A stretch of 64,000 nucleotides of DNA from Immersiella caudata (lineage: Eukaryota > Ascomycota > Sordariomycetes > Sordariales > Lasiosphaeriaceae), in NCBI GenBank assembly GCA_030512335.1, contig JAULSU010000004.1:3720001-3784000 (forward strand), written 5' to 3'. The translations under genes and the position numbers were made by a program. A model generated the notes under the pieces. That model saw only the letters and a program-made list of their open reading frames with translations. It was not told the origin of the DNA and ran no database searches. Positions 44,859-55,552 of the stretch are shown piece after piece; the stretch's first letter is position 1, and each line of letters opens with the position of its first letter.

Positions 44859-47651
44859 ATGGGAGACACGCAAGCAGTTCACTTCTTAGTGGTAGGCCTT
44901 GGAGGGCTGAGCATACCCGGGTCAATCAAGGAACGCAGGGATCGCAGCTTGAGGGGCATCCGTTCGAAGTTGGACAAGCTGAGATATATGGGCCGCTTGA
45001 GCCGTCGAGTGCGTAAGGCTCCGTTCTCAGCTAACAGTCGACCTAGGGAACCGGATGGTTTTCAGCTTGTCGCGCCTGCTCCTGATCTTGGTCCTGATCC
45101 AGGGGCGGGGGACAACGGGATGGATGCGATGCTGGCGGCCTGCCATGCGGCGGTCTTGGCAATCTTTCCTGACATCGACCGCCTTCATCTAGCCCAGGTT
45201 GCCCGTCAGTTCACCTATGACCACGAGAAAGTCATCGGCTATATCATCGACCAGCAAGACATTGGACGCCCCTACCCCAAATCAGAGAAAAGCGTGAAAC
45301 GAAAAAGGCAGGAGGTTAGCCCTGGAGCAGACAGCCCTGTTGAGAAGAGGATGAAGTTTGACGATGATCCAAACCGCCTTGTTGGGAAAGATGCTTCGTT
45401 TGTCAAACTCTACGCAAGAGCCGGGTAGGTTGAGGAACTCCGTTGTGAAGTACCCGTGTTCTGATTCGGTTCTAGCAAAGCTCTCCTCGCAGCTGGGTTC
45501 CCCCAAGTCTACGCTCAAGATATCGAAATCGCCCTAAAGTCAAACAACAACTTGGTATATCCAGCCTACAAGTACCTAGAGGACAAACTCGAGGGCAAGG
45601 ACGGCGCGTCTATGCTGAGATTGAAGCCCCGGCCCAAAGCAAATGCATTCGACAACATCTTCGACCAGAGCGCAAGAGATGCGGAAAAGATGGCCGACGC
45701 TGAATACAAGGCCGCCAAGGCCGAATCGCAAGACAGAAAGTCCCAGGCCATGCAAGAAAATGAGGAAAAGCTGAACCTGAGCCGCGCCAAGGCCGAGGGA
45801 TTGACAGCCGATTGCGAATGCTGTTTCGACGAGTTTGCCCTCAACCGGATGGTGCATTGCAATGGGGATCCTCTGCATTGGTTCTGTTGCGTCTGCGCGA
45901 AGAGTCAAGCCGAAGTCCAAATCGGACTATCCAAGTACGACTTGACTTGCATGTCCATGGACCAATGCCAGGCTGGATTCGCCCTTGACCAGAGAAGTCT
46001 GTTCTTGGACGAAAAGACAACTCTCGCCCTCGAGCGGATTGAGCAGGAATCAGTCTTGCGTATGGCTGGCATCGAGAATCTGGCCAAATGCCCGTTTTGC
46101 CCGTACGCCGCCGAATATCCTTCAGTGGAGGAAAACAAAGAATTTCAGTGCGAAAACCCGGATTGCGAAATGAAAAGCTGCCGACTGTGTGGTTTGGAAA
46201 CGCACATCCCAAAAACCTGCAAGGAGGCGCGAGCCGAGGAAGGCCATTCTGGTCGGCACCAGATTGAGGAGGCCATGTCGGAGGCGATGATTCGTAGGTG
46301 CAACAAGTGTAAGTCATACTATGTCCGGTCTCAGGAGGTTCGCTGACATATACCAGGCAATACACCTTTCATCAAGGAGAATGGCTGCAATAAAATGACT
46401 TGCACTGCTTCGGGGTGTCGCAATATTCAGTGCTACGTTTGCTCCAAGTCCTGCGACTATGCCCACTTCGATGACGCGACACGCGGCGGGAAGAAGGGAC
46501 AATGTCCGTTGTTTGACAGTGTCGATCAGCGTCATGAGGATGAAGTCAAAGCTGCCGAGCTCAAGGAGCGTCTACGAGTTGCACAAGAAAACCCGAATAT
46601 CGACGTCGAGGTCTTTCAGTTTAACTTTTCCGAGAGGGTCAAACAGGATGAGGAGCAAAGAAAAGCGAGGAACCCTCCACCTCCAGTGAGGCGGGACCCC
46701 CCGCTCCCTGTTCCCAACGTTCCTAGGCCAAGGGCAGCCAACGGCAGGTTCTTCGCTGTGCACCCAAGGATGAAATAGAGAACTAACAGTGTTATAGACG
46801 GACATGGACAGCATCAATCAGGACAGTGGCGGGCCGGGCCGGCAGCCATCCCGCCGGTCCCGATCCCACCCCCGGATTTCCGGCCTATCCAACAGGAAAT
46901 ATTGCAACAAGACATGTTGCGCCACGTGCAGCTAGGAGAGCACCAGGGTCGAGTTTTACACGCACGGGCTCAGGCTCAAGCTCAACTTCAGGCGGCACGA
47001 GCACAAGCCCAAGCGGCTCAAGCTCAAGCTCAAGCTCAGGCTCAGGCAGTGCGAGCGCGAGCCCAGGCGGCGCAGGCTCAAATCCAGGCTCAAATCCAGG
47101 CAGTCCAGGCAATCCAGGCAGTCCAGGCAGTCCAGGCAGTCCAGGCAGTCCAGGCAGTCCAGGCAGTCCAGGCTGCCCAGGCCCAAGTGCAAGCGCAACT
47201 TCAAGGTGGCCGGGCTCAAATTCAGGCCAATCCTCAAGCTCATTTTCAGGCTATGGCACAAGTTCAGGCCCAGGTCCAGGCGCAAAGACAGCAAGTCCTG
47301 GAGGTACCTCTAGCTATGCCTCCCTTCGAACAAGAAATCCACTTGCGCGGTCAAGCCCCTCTGAGACGAGAAATCGCGCAGCCCTTATTACCACCTGCAT
47401 TACCACCCGCAAACCAGCCCCTACCTCCTCCATTTGGCCTTGGGGCTGCTAGAGTGGTTTCGCAAAGACAGTCTCAACGCCAACAGGCAGCAGTAGCCGG
47501 TCCCAGCTCCGGCTCTTTGCAGGTACATCCCGCTAGAGGACCATCAATGTCCCTGAACAAACGGGCTACCAAACCTCTGGTGGTTATTGACCTGACGCGC
47601 GACAACAGTGTCTCGCCTTACAACGCAGTTGCGCACAGACACGCTGCATAG
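44859..47651 (+). CDS. RBR E3 ubiquitin ligase (RNF216-like) with repeat tail and SIM
   Basis: Exons 44859-45424, 45476-46308, 46357-46685 and 46812-47651 give 855 residues. Introns: GTAGGT...TCTAG, GTAAGT...TACCAG, and a proposed GTGAGG...GACAG with a CTAAC branch (126 bp). If the last intron is not removed, the protein ends at TAG 46776-46778. RING1 starts near residue 298 (CECCFDEF...HWFCCVC). The IBR follows ([10 protein letters not shown]...CRLCG). RING2 lies near 466-490, with catalytic Cys in ENGCNKMTC. This RBR order and the RING2 spelling resemble RNF216/TRIAD3. The last exon adds about 100 residues of QA/AV repeats and, near the end, VVIDLT, a classical SUMO-interacting motif. A UBA-like helix region lies near 90-130. 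Confidence 0.85.
47097..47168 (+). repeat. 9-bp minisatellite CAGGCAGTC x8
   Basis: Eight tandem CAGGCAGTC units, the second with one change (CAGGCAATC), inside the last RBR exon. In frame it reads as an AVQ-type tripeptide repeat. The plus-2 frame reads GSP and the opposite strand LDC. Confidence 0.9.
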
Positions 47652-48241
47652 GAATCAGTCAACCACTAAATCGACGAGTCATCAATCGGCAACGAGGGCA
47701 CATGAGGCCGTCGTGGACATCGTCCAGCTCATGGCCACGACACTTCGTCGTATCGCTGGCAAATTGCCAACAAGCGACACAACCTTCGCGTTATACCCAT
47801 GATATGAGAGAGGACTTCTCACTAATCCTTGCTCTTGCTTACCTTTGGACGGGAATTGATATGGAAAACGAGGCTATACCCATGCTCACTCTGTTGATAA
47901 TATCACCCGCTTCTCCTTCGTCGCAGAACTTGGCGTCATGTAGGAATATTACTTTTTCTCATTTGGTGCTATTTGAGGCGGGTTCACAATTGCAGGCGTC
48001 ATGGCTTTCTGTGCACGGAATTCGACTGATGTTAGGGAAGGAATCACGGAAGTCTATCTTGCATATTTTCTGTATACTTTATCGACCCTGTTCGCGAATT
48101 TCAGAATTGGAAGCATTTGCATCAACATAGCACCTCATTAATAAACAAACAAACCACATAGAACCTCTTCATCACCAGCCCTCCCCGGGCCACAGACGCT
48201 CGACCACAGCTGGCAACGCAGCCTGCCTGACAACACACTCG
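47652..48241. other. Convergent intergenic
   Basis: 3' flank of the RBR gene and of the DCC1-like gene. AT-richer sequence with no supported gene. Confidence 0.45.
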
Positions 48242-48672
48242 TCACCTGCCCCGTCCAAACTTCTCATGCCATTTCCCTCTTGCCCTCGGCGCCGGCGCCT
48301 CCCCTTCCTCGGGAATCAACTCTACTGTCTCATGCACCGTCGTAATAGCGTCTAAACCCGCATTTGGCGCCCCTTCCTCCGTCGTCTGCAGAAGTATAAG
48401 CGCGTTGGACGTATTCTTCTGTCGTAACGAGTAGGTCTTCCCCGTGGGGGTTTTGAGGACTGCGGCGGCGGCTGTTGCGTGGAGGATTAGACTGAGCGGT
48501 TGTTATTAGCCTTGACAGGGGAAAACGGGGTATAGAGGGCCAAGACGTACGGAGGTGGGGACTCGGACTCGAGGAGGCCGACTAGTTCGGGAGGGAGCTC
48601 GAGCAGTTTGAAGCCTTCTTGGGAGGGGGTGTGGAAGAGGGGGATGGTGGTTTGGGAGGGTTGGGTTGGCAT
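48242..48672 (-). CDS. DCC1: Short DCC1-like protein (Ctf18-RFC subunit)
   Basis: Exons 48672-48551 and 48491-48242 encode 123 residues. The intron (GTACGT...CTCAG with a CTAATAAC branch) joins in phase. The protein aligns by eye with the N-terminal part of Dcc1: FKLLELPPELVGLLES, then a beta strand LILHATAAAAVLKT, then KTYSLRQKNTSNALILL and a TVHETVELIP strand. Dcc1 with Ctf8 and Ctf18 forms the alternative PCNA loader for sister-chromatid cohesion. Yeast Dcc1 is about 380 residues, so this is only the N-terminal, Ctf8/Ctf18-facing part. The tail ends in KWHEKFGRGR and TGA. It could be a natural short fungal form. Confidence in the family is moderate to good. Confidence 0.75.
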
Positions 48673-49506
48673 TTTATTTCTTTTGCGGATTTCCAAATAA
48701 GCAGGATGTTAAATCCGGTGAAAAGGGGACTGGAGCGCTGGGCGCGAAGTGGTGGTTGAGATGTGACGTTTCGCGGTTGATGCTGGAGCAGTGCCCCGCG
48801 ACGCGAAGTTGGCGCGCTGGCAGGTGATGCGGGGTTGGGCTTACAGGGTGGTGTCCCCTGTCGCTTTATGGTGACATCCCGCTCGGATGGCCCCGCTGAA
48901 AGGCCGGAGTGGCGGTTGAGCGGGAAGCACGGCGGAGGGGAACCAGATTCCAGAAACCAAAATGGACTGGACGTCCTTTACTTAGGTAGTATTGCCGGCG
49001 GAAGTGAGCACCCCGTCTTCAACACCTCTCTATCAAAGATCATCTTGAGTCGTGCCCGCCACACAGAAAGCTGAAGTCAAACCCGCTTGTCCGTCTGAGG
49101 CGACGACTGCGGGAAGCCTGCGCAATCGACGTCAAGAGCAGAGCCACAAAGACGCTACCAGCGACATCACTCGAAGTTACTTTAAAAATTTTCGATGTGT
49201 ATAAGGCATTCGATACGACCCAGTTTTCGTTAAAACCACTTCAGTGGCAACTACCAGCCCCTGTGTGTCTCTTGACGGGCAGTTTCCGGAGATCATTCAC
49301 TTCGGTTCTAGAAGAAACAGCCCTGTTGCAGCTGCTGATGCCATTTTGTCCACCTCGTGCACGGCAATCTTCTTCTCTTCTTATTCTTCTCTCGTACCGC
49401 ACGAATTTCTTCATCGGCTCAGCCTCAGAGTAACATACCACTACCCGTATCTTGCTATCAAATTTTCAGCAGCCAAGACATTTCCAGCCCATCCACCCTG
49501 TCAGCC
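48673..49506. other. Intergenic
   Basis: Promoter side of DCC1 and sequence up to the degraded copia-like segment. No gene is supported. Confidence 0.4.
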
Positions 49507-50489
49507 ATGGCCCAACAAAACAACAGAGATCGGGCCAGCCCCAGCTTGAAGCGCAAGGCTCCTCCTTCTCCTCCTTCGAGCGATGTCGCGAGCTCTTCAA
49601 CCAGCGAGCAAAGCCCGTCGTTCTGGGACGTATGCAGCTCGGTATCGTGGAACTGCCAGGGCATTCTCTCAAATTGGGTCCTCACCATGTCAGATGTCCA
49701 GTAAGTCTCAGCCTCCACCGTGTGAGGCTCGCAACCGACCGCAAGTGATTTATCAACTACACGGAGCAGAAGACGAGAGTGCGGGACAGGGACGGCAAAT
49801 AAGAAGACAGCGCTCGGTGTTGGAGATGTTGACATTTCTGTCCAACTCCCATCCAACAACATGGACTTTTTCACGTACGATAAGCCGCCTGTTCTCCGTT
49901 TCCACAACGTTCTTCATATACCCAACTACCGCTGCAATATTATCGGAGGGCCAGCCACGGGAGCCTACGATGAGTTTCGGTGGAGGATAAACGACGAAAG
50001 GAAGTCACAAAACAGACGGGCTTGCCGTACCCCGAAATCCACAGCACATGCAGCGCTTTTGTTACACTTCCGAAGAACCACCTTCCCAAGTTGTGAACCC
50101 AATGCCCGTCATCGAGTCTTGGGACAAAAAGGCTTAGTGGCCAATAATCTTCGACAACCCTCAATACACAATATCGGAGGCGCGTCTCACTGACGGAGAA
50201 TTTGAGAGCGAGGTCGCATTTACCAAGAAGGCCGGCCTGGACTTTTCGCCACCAAACCGTTCGAAGGCCAGACTGCAGCTCCGACATGCCGTAGACGCCC
50301 GCAGGATACACCGATGAAGAGAAGACGCTCATCAACGGCCTCTTCGACAACGAAGCACAGATGTTCCAGCGCTTCAAGTTAACAGGCACAGCAGCGGACC
50401 GCTTCTTGGCTAGACGGATTCTAAAGGAAGTCAATCTGATCAGGAACATGGACAGAATGCTTCAGGGTACCCCCTTTTATAACCCTTAG
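49507..50489 (+). pseudogene. Degraded Ty1/copia-like (pre-integrase/protease-like) coding remnant
   Basis: ATG 49507 opens a 65-codon frame (serine/proline-rich, then FWDVCSSVSWNCQG). The next homologous-looking parts are in other frames. LATDRK [TGA] FINYTEQKTRVRDRDGK [TAA] follows at about 49727-49800. Then comes a frame containing GVGDVDISVQLPS and VLHIPNYRCNIIGG (49820-49960), the last typical of the copia segment before the integrase. Later segments (EVAFTKKAGLDFSPP; TDEEKTLINGLFDNEAQMF to the stop at 50489) lie in yet other frames. Several stops and shifts mean it cannot make one protein as read. It may descend from a host gene carrying a copia-derived domain rather than from a complete element. 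No LTRs are seen. Confidence 0.5.
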
Positions 50490-51065
50490 TGAAAGGAGTC
50501 GAATGATATTTGACAGTCATCAGTCTTGATGACGGAGGCCCCTGTCTAGAATGAGCAAATGGGGGGTGTCTTGAAATCAGAACAATTTTACTCAGGAGTA
50601 TGCAACAGAGCATCTATCAGCGGTCATTCCCTCCATGCAAATAGAGAGAGCGCCTGTACCTTAGCAACAAAGTGGTTTAGCCTAGCTCAGTCAGAGTCGA
50701 GAAATCAAACCAATCTTGTCAGGTGAAATGTGTCCCGGTGCGATTCTACGGAGATCTACGTTCTCAAAAAATTTAGCTCTTATCCGAACCTATCGCCCAG
50801 AAGCCAGCGAAGCCCACCCTGGCCAACTTTTGCATCATCAGGTCGAGATGTCGTCACTGGTTAGGAGAATTCTCCTCAAATAGGGTCGCTCCCATTACCT
50901 TTGGCGATCCCACAGCCCCTATCTCACAGTCCTCGCTCCGATCCCCCACCATACCTTCACCCAAACCCACCATTTCAACCTCCCCTTCTGCGTCAAACTT
51001 CGCTATTCTCTTCCTCGCTCAGCTTTTTCTCTCCGGAAACACCCACACCACAAACAGCACATACC
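50490..51065. other. Intergenic
   Basis: No coding feature is supported. The 3' part is C/T-rich. Confidence 0.4.
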
Positions 51066-51632
51066 CTAGATCCACGCCAGAAATGCCCCCACGAGAGGTG
51101 AATAGAGCACAGCATTGTTCCAGTCAAACTTCTCCCTAGGATTGAGCTCCACGCCTGTCACTTCGCCGTCCAGCCTAATAGGCGGCCATGGCCTACAGTT
51201 GCTAAAGCAACCGCATGTTTGCGTCGCGAGTAGAAAGGGAGGGACGAGGCCAAGCGTGACGTTTTTGACTGCGCAGACGATGACATGGGTGCGTTTGTGT
51301 TTTGTTAGGGATAGGTGTTGGTTGAGGTGTTTGGTGAGGAGGAAGCTGATGAAGCGGCTGGCGAGCCAGCCAAACAGGACGCTGAGGAGGACGAAGTGTC
51401 TGACGTTGAAGTAGGTTGGGGCTGCGCCGGTTGCGGTGCTGGCGAAGAGGAAGGCGGAGAGGATGGGGTGGGAGGAGATGGGGTGGAGAGGGAGAGGGTT
51501 GGAGGGGTGGTGAGTTGGGTTGGGGAAGAGGAGGCTGTGGGCGGGTGAGATGGGCGGTTCGGTTGAGAGGACGTTAAGGGAGGTGAGGAGGTTCCGGAGA
51601 TGGAGGTCGTCTTCTGGCGGTGTTGCATCCAT
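51066..51632 (-). CDS. Small multi-pass membrane protein, 188 aa
   Basis: Single exon from ATG 51632. Residues about 1-45 are polar and proline-rich. Hydrophobic segments follow near 55-72 (HPILSAFLFASTATGAA), 80-99 (FVLLSVLFGWLASRFISFLL), 115-135 (HVIVCAVKNVTLGLVPPFLLA) and 172-188 (AVLYSPLVGAFLAWI). Between the last two is a Cys-containing loop (CGCFSNCRPWPP). Four membrane spans are likely. I do not recognise a family. Codon use is gene-like, and the opposite-strand frame here is a shadow. An upstream exon is not excluded. Confidence 0.6.
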   Translation of the reverse strand: MDATPPEDDLHLRNLLTSLNVLSTEPPISPAHSLLFPNPTHHPSNPLPLHPISSHPILSAFLFASTATGAAPTYFNVRHFVLLSVLFGWLASRFISFLLTKHLNQHLSLTKHKRTHVIVCAVKNVTLGLVPPFLLATQTCGCFSNCRPWPPIRLDGEVTGVELNPREKFDWNNAVLYSPLVGAFLAWI

Positions 51633-51698
51633 CGTGGGAGGAGTAGGTGAGGATTCACTTTGCGATTGTGTAAAAGTCTATGTAGCTATGAAGATATA

Positions 51699-52127
51699 AT
51701 GTATATACCCATCTGGCAGTCCGTCATGCAGGACGGCTCGACAACTAGGAAGATAGGGGCTGAAGTCTACGCCACCAACCCCGCTGCACCTTTAACGGAG
51801 GAGCAATGTCAGGCTGTCATCGATGCTGCGCAGGTCGTGAGTTCCTCGACGCAGACCCGCAGCAAGCCCGCAGTGGATTGCTGCCGCCCTCTGCGTGATC
51901 GATCTCTTGTTTTTGATCATTGGGCCGCTGCAGCAAAGGCCATTGGAGCAGTCATCAGGGCGAAGATCGCGAGCGCAGCCGCGTTCTCGTGGCTGCTCCC
52001 CATGGTTCCGTTATACGCGCATTACGGGGCGCCCTCTGATCTGAGAAGACCCAAGGAGGCAATTTCAGCTTTGCTAAATGTGCTTGGTGTTGATCAAGAC
52101 GTGGAAGGAGCGAGGGAGAATGAATAG
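51699..52127 (+). CDS. Uncertain hypothetical ORF, 142 aa
   Basis: Open from ATG 51699 to TGA-like stop at 52125-52127 without introns. It lies head to head with the membrane-protein gene, 66 bp away. Composition is alanine-rich in the centre (FDHWAAAAKAIGAVIRAKIASAAAF) with a possible amphipathic helix. No family, motif or homologous shape is recognised. A GTGAGT at about 51838 could be a donor inside it, so the true structure may differ. It may be noncoding. Confidence 0.25.
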   Translation: MYIPIWQSVMQDGSTTRKIGAEVYATNPAAPLTEEQCQAVIDAAQVVSSSTQTRSKPAVDCCRPLRDRSLVFDHWAAAAKAIGAVIRAKIASAAAFSWLLPMVPLYAHYGAPSDLRRPKEAISALLNVLGVDQDVEGARENE

Positions 52128-52931
52128 GTAACTGAGTCGCGCCGGGCACTCGAAGGGGCTCGAAATTGGGAGCCCGTAGCACTGACGGGGATACAACACA
52201 TTAGTTTTTGAATTTAGAGCCAGGAGCTATTGTAGCGTTTCAAAGATCTTTGTCTTTGATTGTCTCATCGTGATGGTCTCGGGAGGCCTTGCACCTGTAC
52301 CGGGAGCACCTGCTGTGGGGCAACGGTTCCACGTGCCCCCCAAAAACGCGAGAGCCCCTGGACCTCAACGGCGGGTCAGGCTCTCGCGATTCCTCTCATC
52401 CAACACCGCATCGTATTTCCAAACATTGAGAACGTCGATTCACAATTTGAATCGTTGAGGTGCTACGCTCTCGATTCCAGAAATAAAGAGGCGTCGAGTT
52501 CGGGACCGTCCGAGTCAGCACGACAGATCAGCCGATCTACGATACTCTTCCCGAAGAGGGACAACACATCAGGAAATGATAAATTCTTATTTCTGTTCTG
52601 CAAGTTTCAGGGAACACCGGAAAACAACGATAATTACTTGTTTGGGCTGAAAACAAGAGCTAGTTGATCTGCCAAGGATCACGGGAGCTCGGATTCCCCT
52701 TTCCAGAAACAGGACGCCACCGCTTTGTGGTCTATTATCTCAACGCAGTTTGTGAGTCGATTTCGCAACCATCGCATTGTATTTAGGCCACGAATGGAGT
52801 ACGATGGCTTAGGAGTTAGGTTATGAACCGGGCTCAGTTGTGTCTCGTCACCGTTGATCTCTTCCAATGGACTCGTGGTGCTCAGACCCGAAATAAGGTA
52901 CCGTAGCTGATGAGTGCTGCGACGGACCGGT
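52128..52931. other. Intergenic
   Basis: 804 bp without a supported gene. Flanks a degraded NACHT-like segment. Confidence 0.4.
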
Positions 52932-53899
52932 CTAGCTAGCGTTATGTCCACGCGGCATATGATACATCAACGTTTCCATGTAGAGAAGAACATCTCTACC
53001 CTGGGGAGTTGGCCCCACCCTCAAAACCGGCATCTGCATATTCTGGAAGAGCGCTCGCACCTCACGCCTGGATTCCTGGCTAATAATGAACAATTTGAAT
53101 CTGCCCTGAACAGAGTGGGTGTTTGCGAACTTCACAAGTCGTTTCAACAGCTGATACATTTCCTCCTCGTTCATCGCTTTATCGTACCCTCCGCTCGCAT
53201 CGATGGCGCAGAAGATGTTCTTCCCTCCCTCTATCATTTTCACGCAGGACGCCAGAAAACTTTCGACTAGTGCAGTGATGTTGTTTTCGAAGGTGGTGAC
53301 AAGGCTGCTAGCAGAAGTCTGTGCGTCCTGGGCTAAGTATTCATAGCCATTGCCGGTATTCTCGCGATCCTTCAACTGGCAGATCAGACTTTTCATTAGA
53401 TGACGAGCGGCTGGTTCGGCGCATTGGACCAGCGGGTTGAACTCCATGTTGAGACTGCCAAGGAAAAGAGTGAGATGATGTGGTGGGTGGAGGACATGGT
53501 CCTGAAGAGATTGCGGCAAAACTCGGTAGAGCCGAAGACGATTCTAGGTCCTGCAAAGCCGAGGATGACTTCAGCGTATAGGGAGTTAGACGAGGCGCTC
53601 GTAAGGAAGGAATGGAACTCCAGGGTGGTGACAATTCGGTTGACGACATCTCTTTCGAAGGAGGAGAGGTTGGAGAAACCTCCCTCGGCTGTCTGGATAT
53701 CGGATTCGATATTTGAGGTGTGCCCTTGGAGCCGATAGTCAACGAGAGTAGGGTGCGGTGTTGTGTCATGGGGCAAACCTTGTCCGTACTCTGGAGGCGG
53801 CGTCGGTAGAGGAATCTGGGAGGCGAGTTGGCTGTGATTGTAGTCGGGTTGATCGAAGCGGTCGCTGAGATAGTCCTCGCGTCCTCTGGTAGCGTCCAT
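52932..53899 (-). pseudogene. NACHT/NLR-like fragment, probably degenerate
   Basis: Two minus-strand frames overlap: 53899-53396 (ATG start, S/P/T-rich) and 53519-52932. The second contains HLMKSLICQLKDRE and GGKNIFCAIDASGGYDKAMNEEEMYQLLKRLVKF, then FKLFIISQESRREVRALFQNM. Fungal NLR ATPase (NACHT) domains have the same order: a sLi.QL helix, a Walker B strand ending DALDEC, then a kilitSR strand. Here DALDEC is replaced by DASGGYD and SR by SQ, so the nucleotide site looks damaged. No Walker A loop is found. No convincing single splice joins the frames. It is best read as a relic or truncated copy. Confidence 0.45.
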
Positions 53900-55552
53900 T
53901 TCGTCAAGGTCTGGGTACGGCAGCGGGCACCGAAGATTGTGTCTGGATTGGTGATGAAGTCACGGTCTCTTGGCCAGAGTGACGGAAAAGGATCACTTAT
54001 AGTTAGCACATCGGGGAGAGGAGGATTAGGACTCGCTATTAGCCCGCGGGGCGCGCTTCACTCTTTTCGCTCTTCATCAGAAGTTCGACGCAAGACAGGG
54101 CTGCCTCGTGGCCACACCGAGTGTGCCCCTCTGCATCAGCAACCCTGTTCTTTTCAGAGGGCGGGACAGTTTTTGACAGCGATTTCTTGTGACTCTTGCT
54201 GTTGGAGGCCTGTGGTCGCATCTCGTCTCGAGGCTGGTGATGGGTCAACGGGATAGCTGCTCTGCGGTCATCCCGACTTTCCGATACGGCGAGAAAGTGA
54301 CACAGGGCTGATATGAGTTGATTGCGGAGTAGCGGTGTCGCCATGACTCTAAGGAGGCTTGATTTCGAAAGGCAGTGGTGTCGGATACCATCACAAGTTT
54401 GACTTGAATTCGCCAAAATATTAAGGGTTTTACTCAGTGAGCTATAGAAAACCCTGGTTCTGGTGTAGCAGCCGCCTTGAAACTCTGGCACCATCCTCCG
54501 TGCCTTGGAGGAAACGGGTTGCTCTCGAGTGGGGAAAGGCCACTTTCCCCAAACCACCATTGCGCGTCGCCCTCTTGGATTGCTGGGATCAATGCAAACA
54601 CAAGGAGCTTCTCAGGTTGATGTCGGCCGCTGCCCAAGTTACCTAGTAGTTCGTTTCGGCTACGATTGTTTGCGTTTCTTAAAGATTGCCAAATCAGAGG
54701 AACTGCGACTTGGAGTTGATCAGCCAATGGGCACCGCTCGTTTTCGTCTCTATATAGACCATGTTCGAGCATGCCCTTGCAGCCACTGCTCGCTATTGCT
54801 GCTATAAGTGAGGGTCACCATTTTCGTGTCTTCACACAACGTTGGAAAAAGCTTGTCACATGACAGGGATCTGCGATTTCGGTGCGGGGGTTTCATCGAG
54901 GTGTGTTTACTTTCAGGGGTGGGGCACAGCGACCGAGCGCACAATCCACAACACGCGCGCTTCCGGGAACGCGTTAGGCCCCGAACCTCACCGCCAAACT
55001 GCCAGCTTCCATTGCAGCCCAATCCCGGCGCCAGCCGCTCTGCGCAGTTCACAGCTCCTCCTTCCGACCAGCAATCGACCTCCGCCGAGCTCACCTTGCT
55101 CCCGCCACTGCACCCGAGCTACGCATCGCATTGGCAAAATCCCCCTACGCGGCGCCTTGGTGTTCCCCCGGACCCCTGTTTGGTTATCGTCGGGCGCCTC
55201 GTTTTTGGTGACGCAACTCTCGATTTGGCTGGCCTCTGCGACTCGGAAAACCCTGAGCTGGATGCGCCCGTGGTGCAACACACCGCAATCTGTGCGAGGC
55301 AGGTCTGCCGTCTCTCGGCAATCTGCAGCCTCCCGCTCGGTCGCGCCGCACCACTTCTCGTTCTGTTTACTTGCTCGGCCGAGGTCGCCCTCGCACGAAC
55401 AGTTCGCGCCTGTCCTCCACGACCGATAGAGACTGCCACCCCCCTCTCACCTCCCCACCCTTCGCAGCGGTCGCATCGCCTGCTCGGCTCGACGACGAAC
55501 CTGCCCCGTACTCGCGACAACCATGATCACGACCTGACCTGTTGAAGCGACC
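53900..55552. other. Intergenic, long leader of RhoGEF gene
   Basis: 1.65 kb. The last 600 bases are C-rich with many open frames, which reflects base composition. No protein is recognised. Confidence 0.4.

Noticed and set aside
46956..47294. LDC-repeat minus-strand frame
   Set aside because: It is a reverse shadow of the 9-bp minisatellite.
46826..47452. Collagen-like GSP-repeat frame
   Set aside because: The repeat is open in several frames. The frame ending in VVIDLT was preferred for the main model; the GSP frame is kept only as a possible splice variant.
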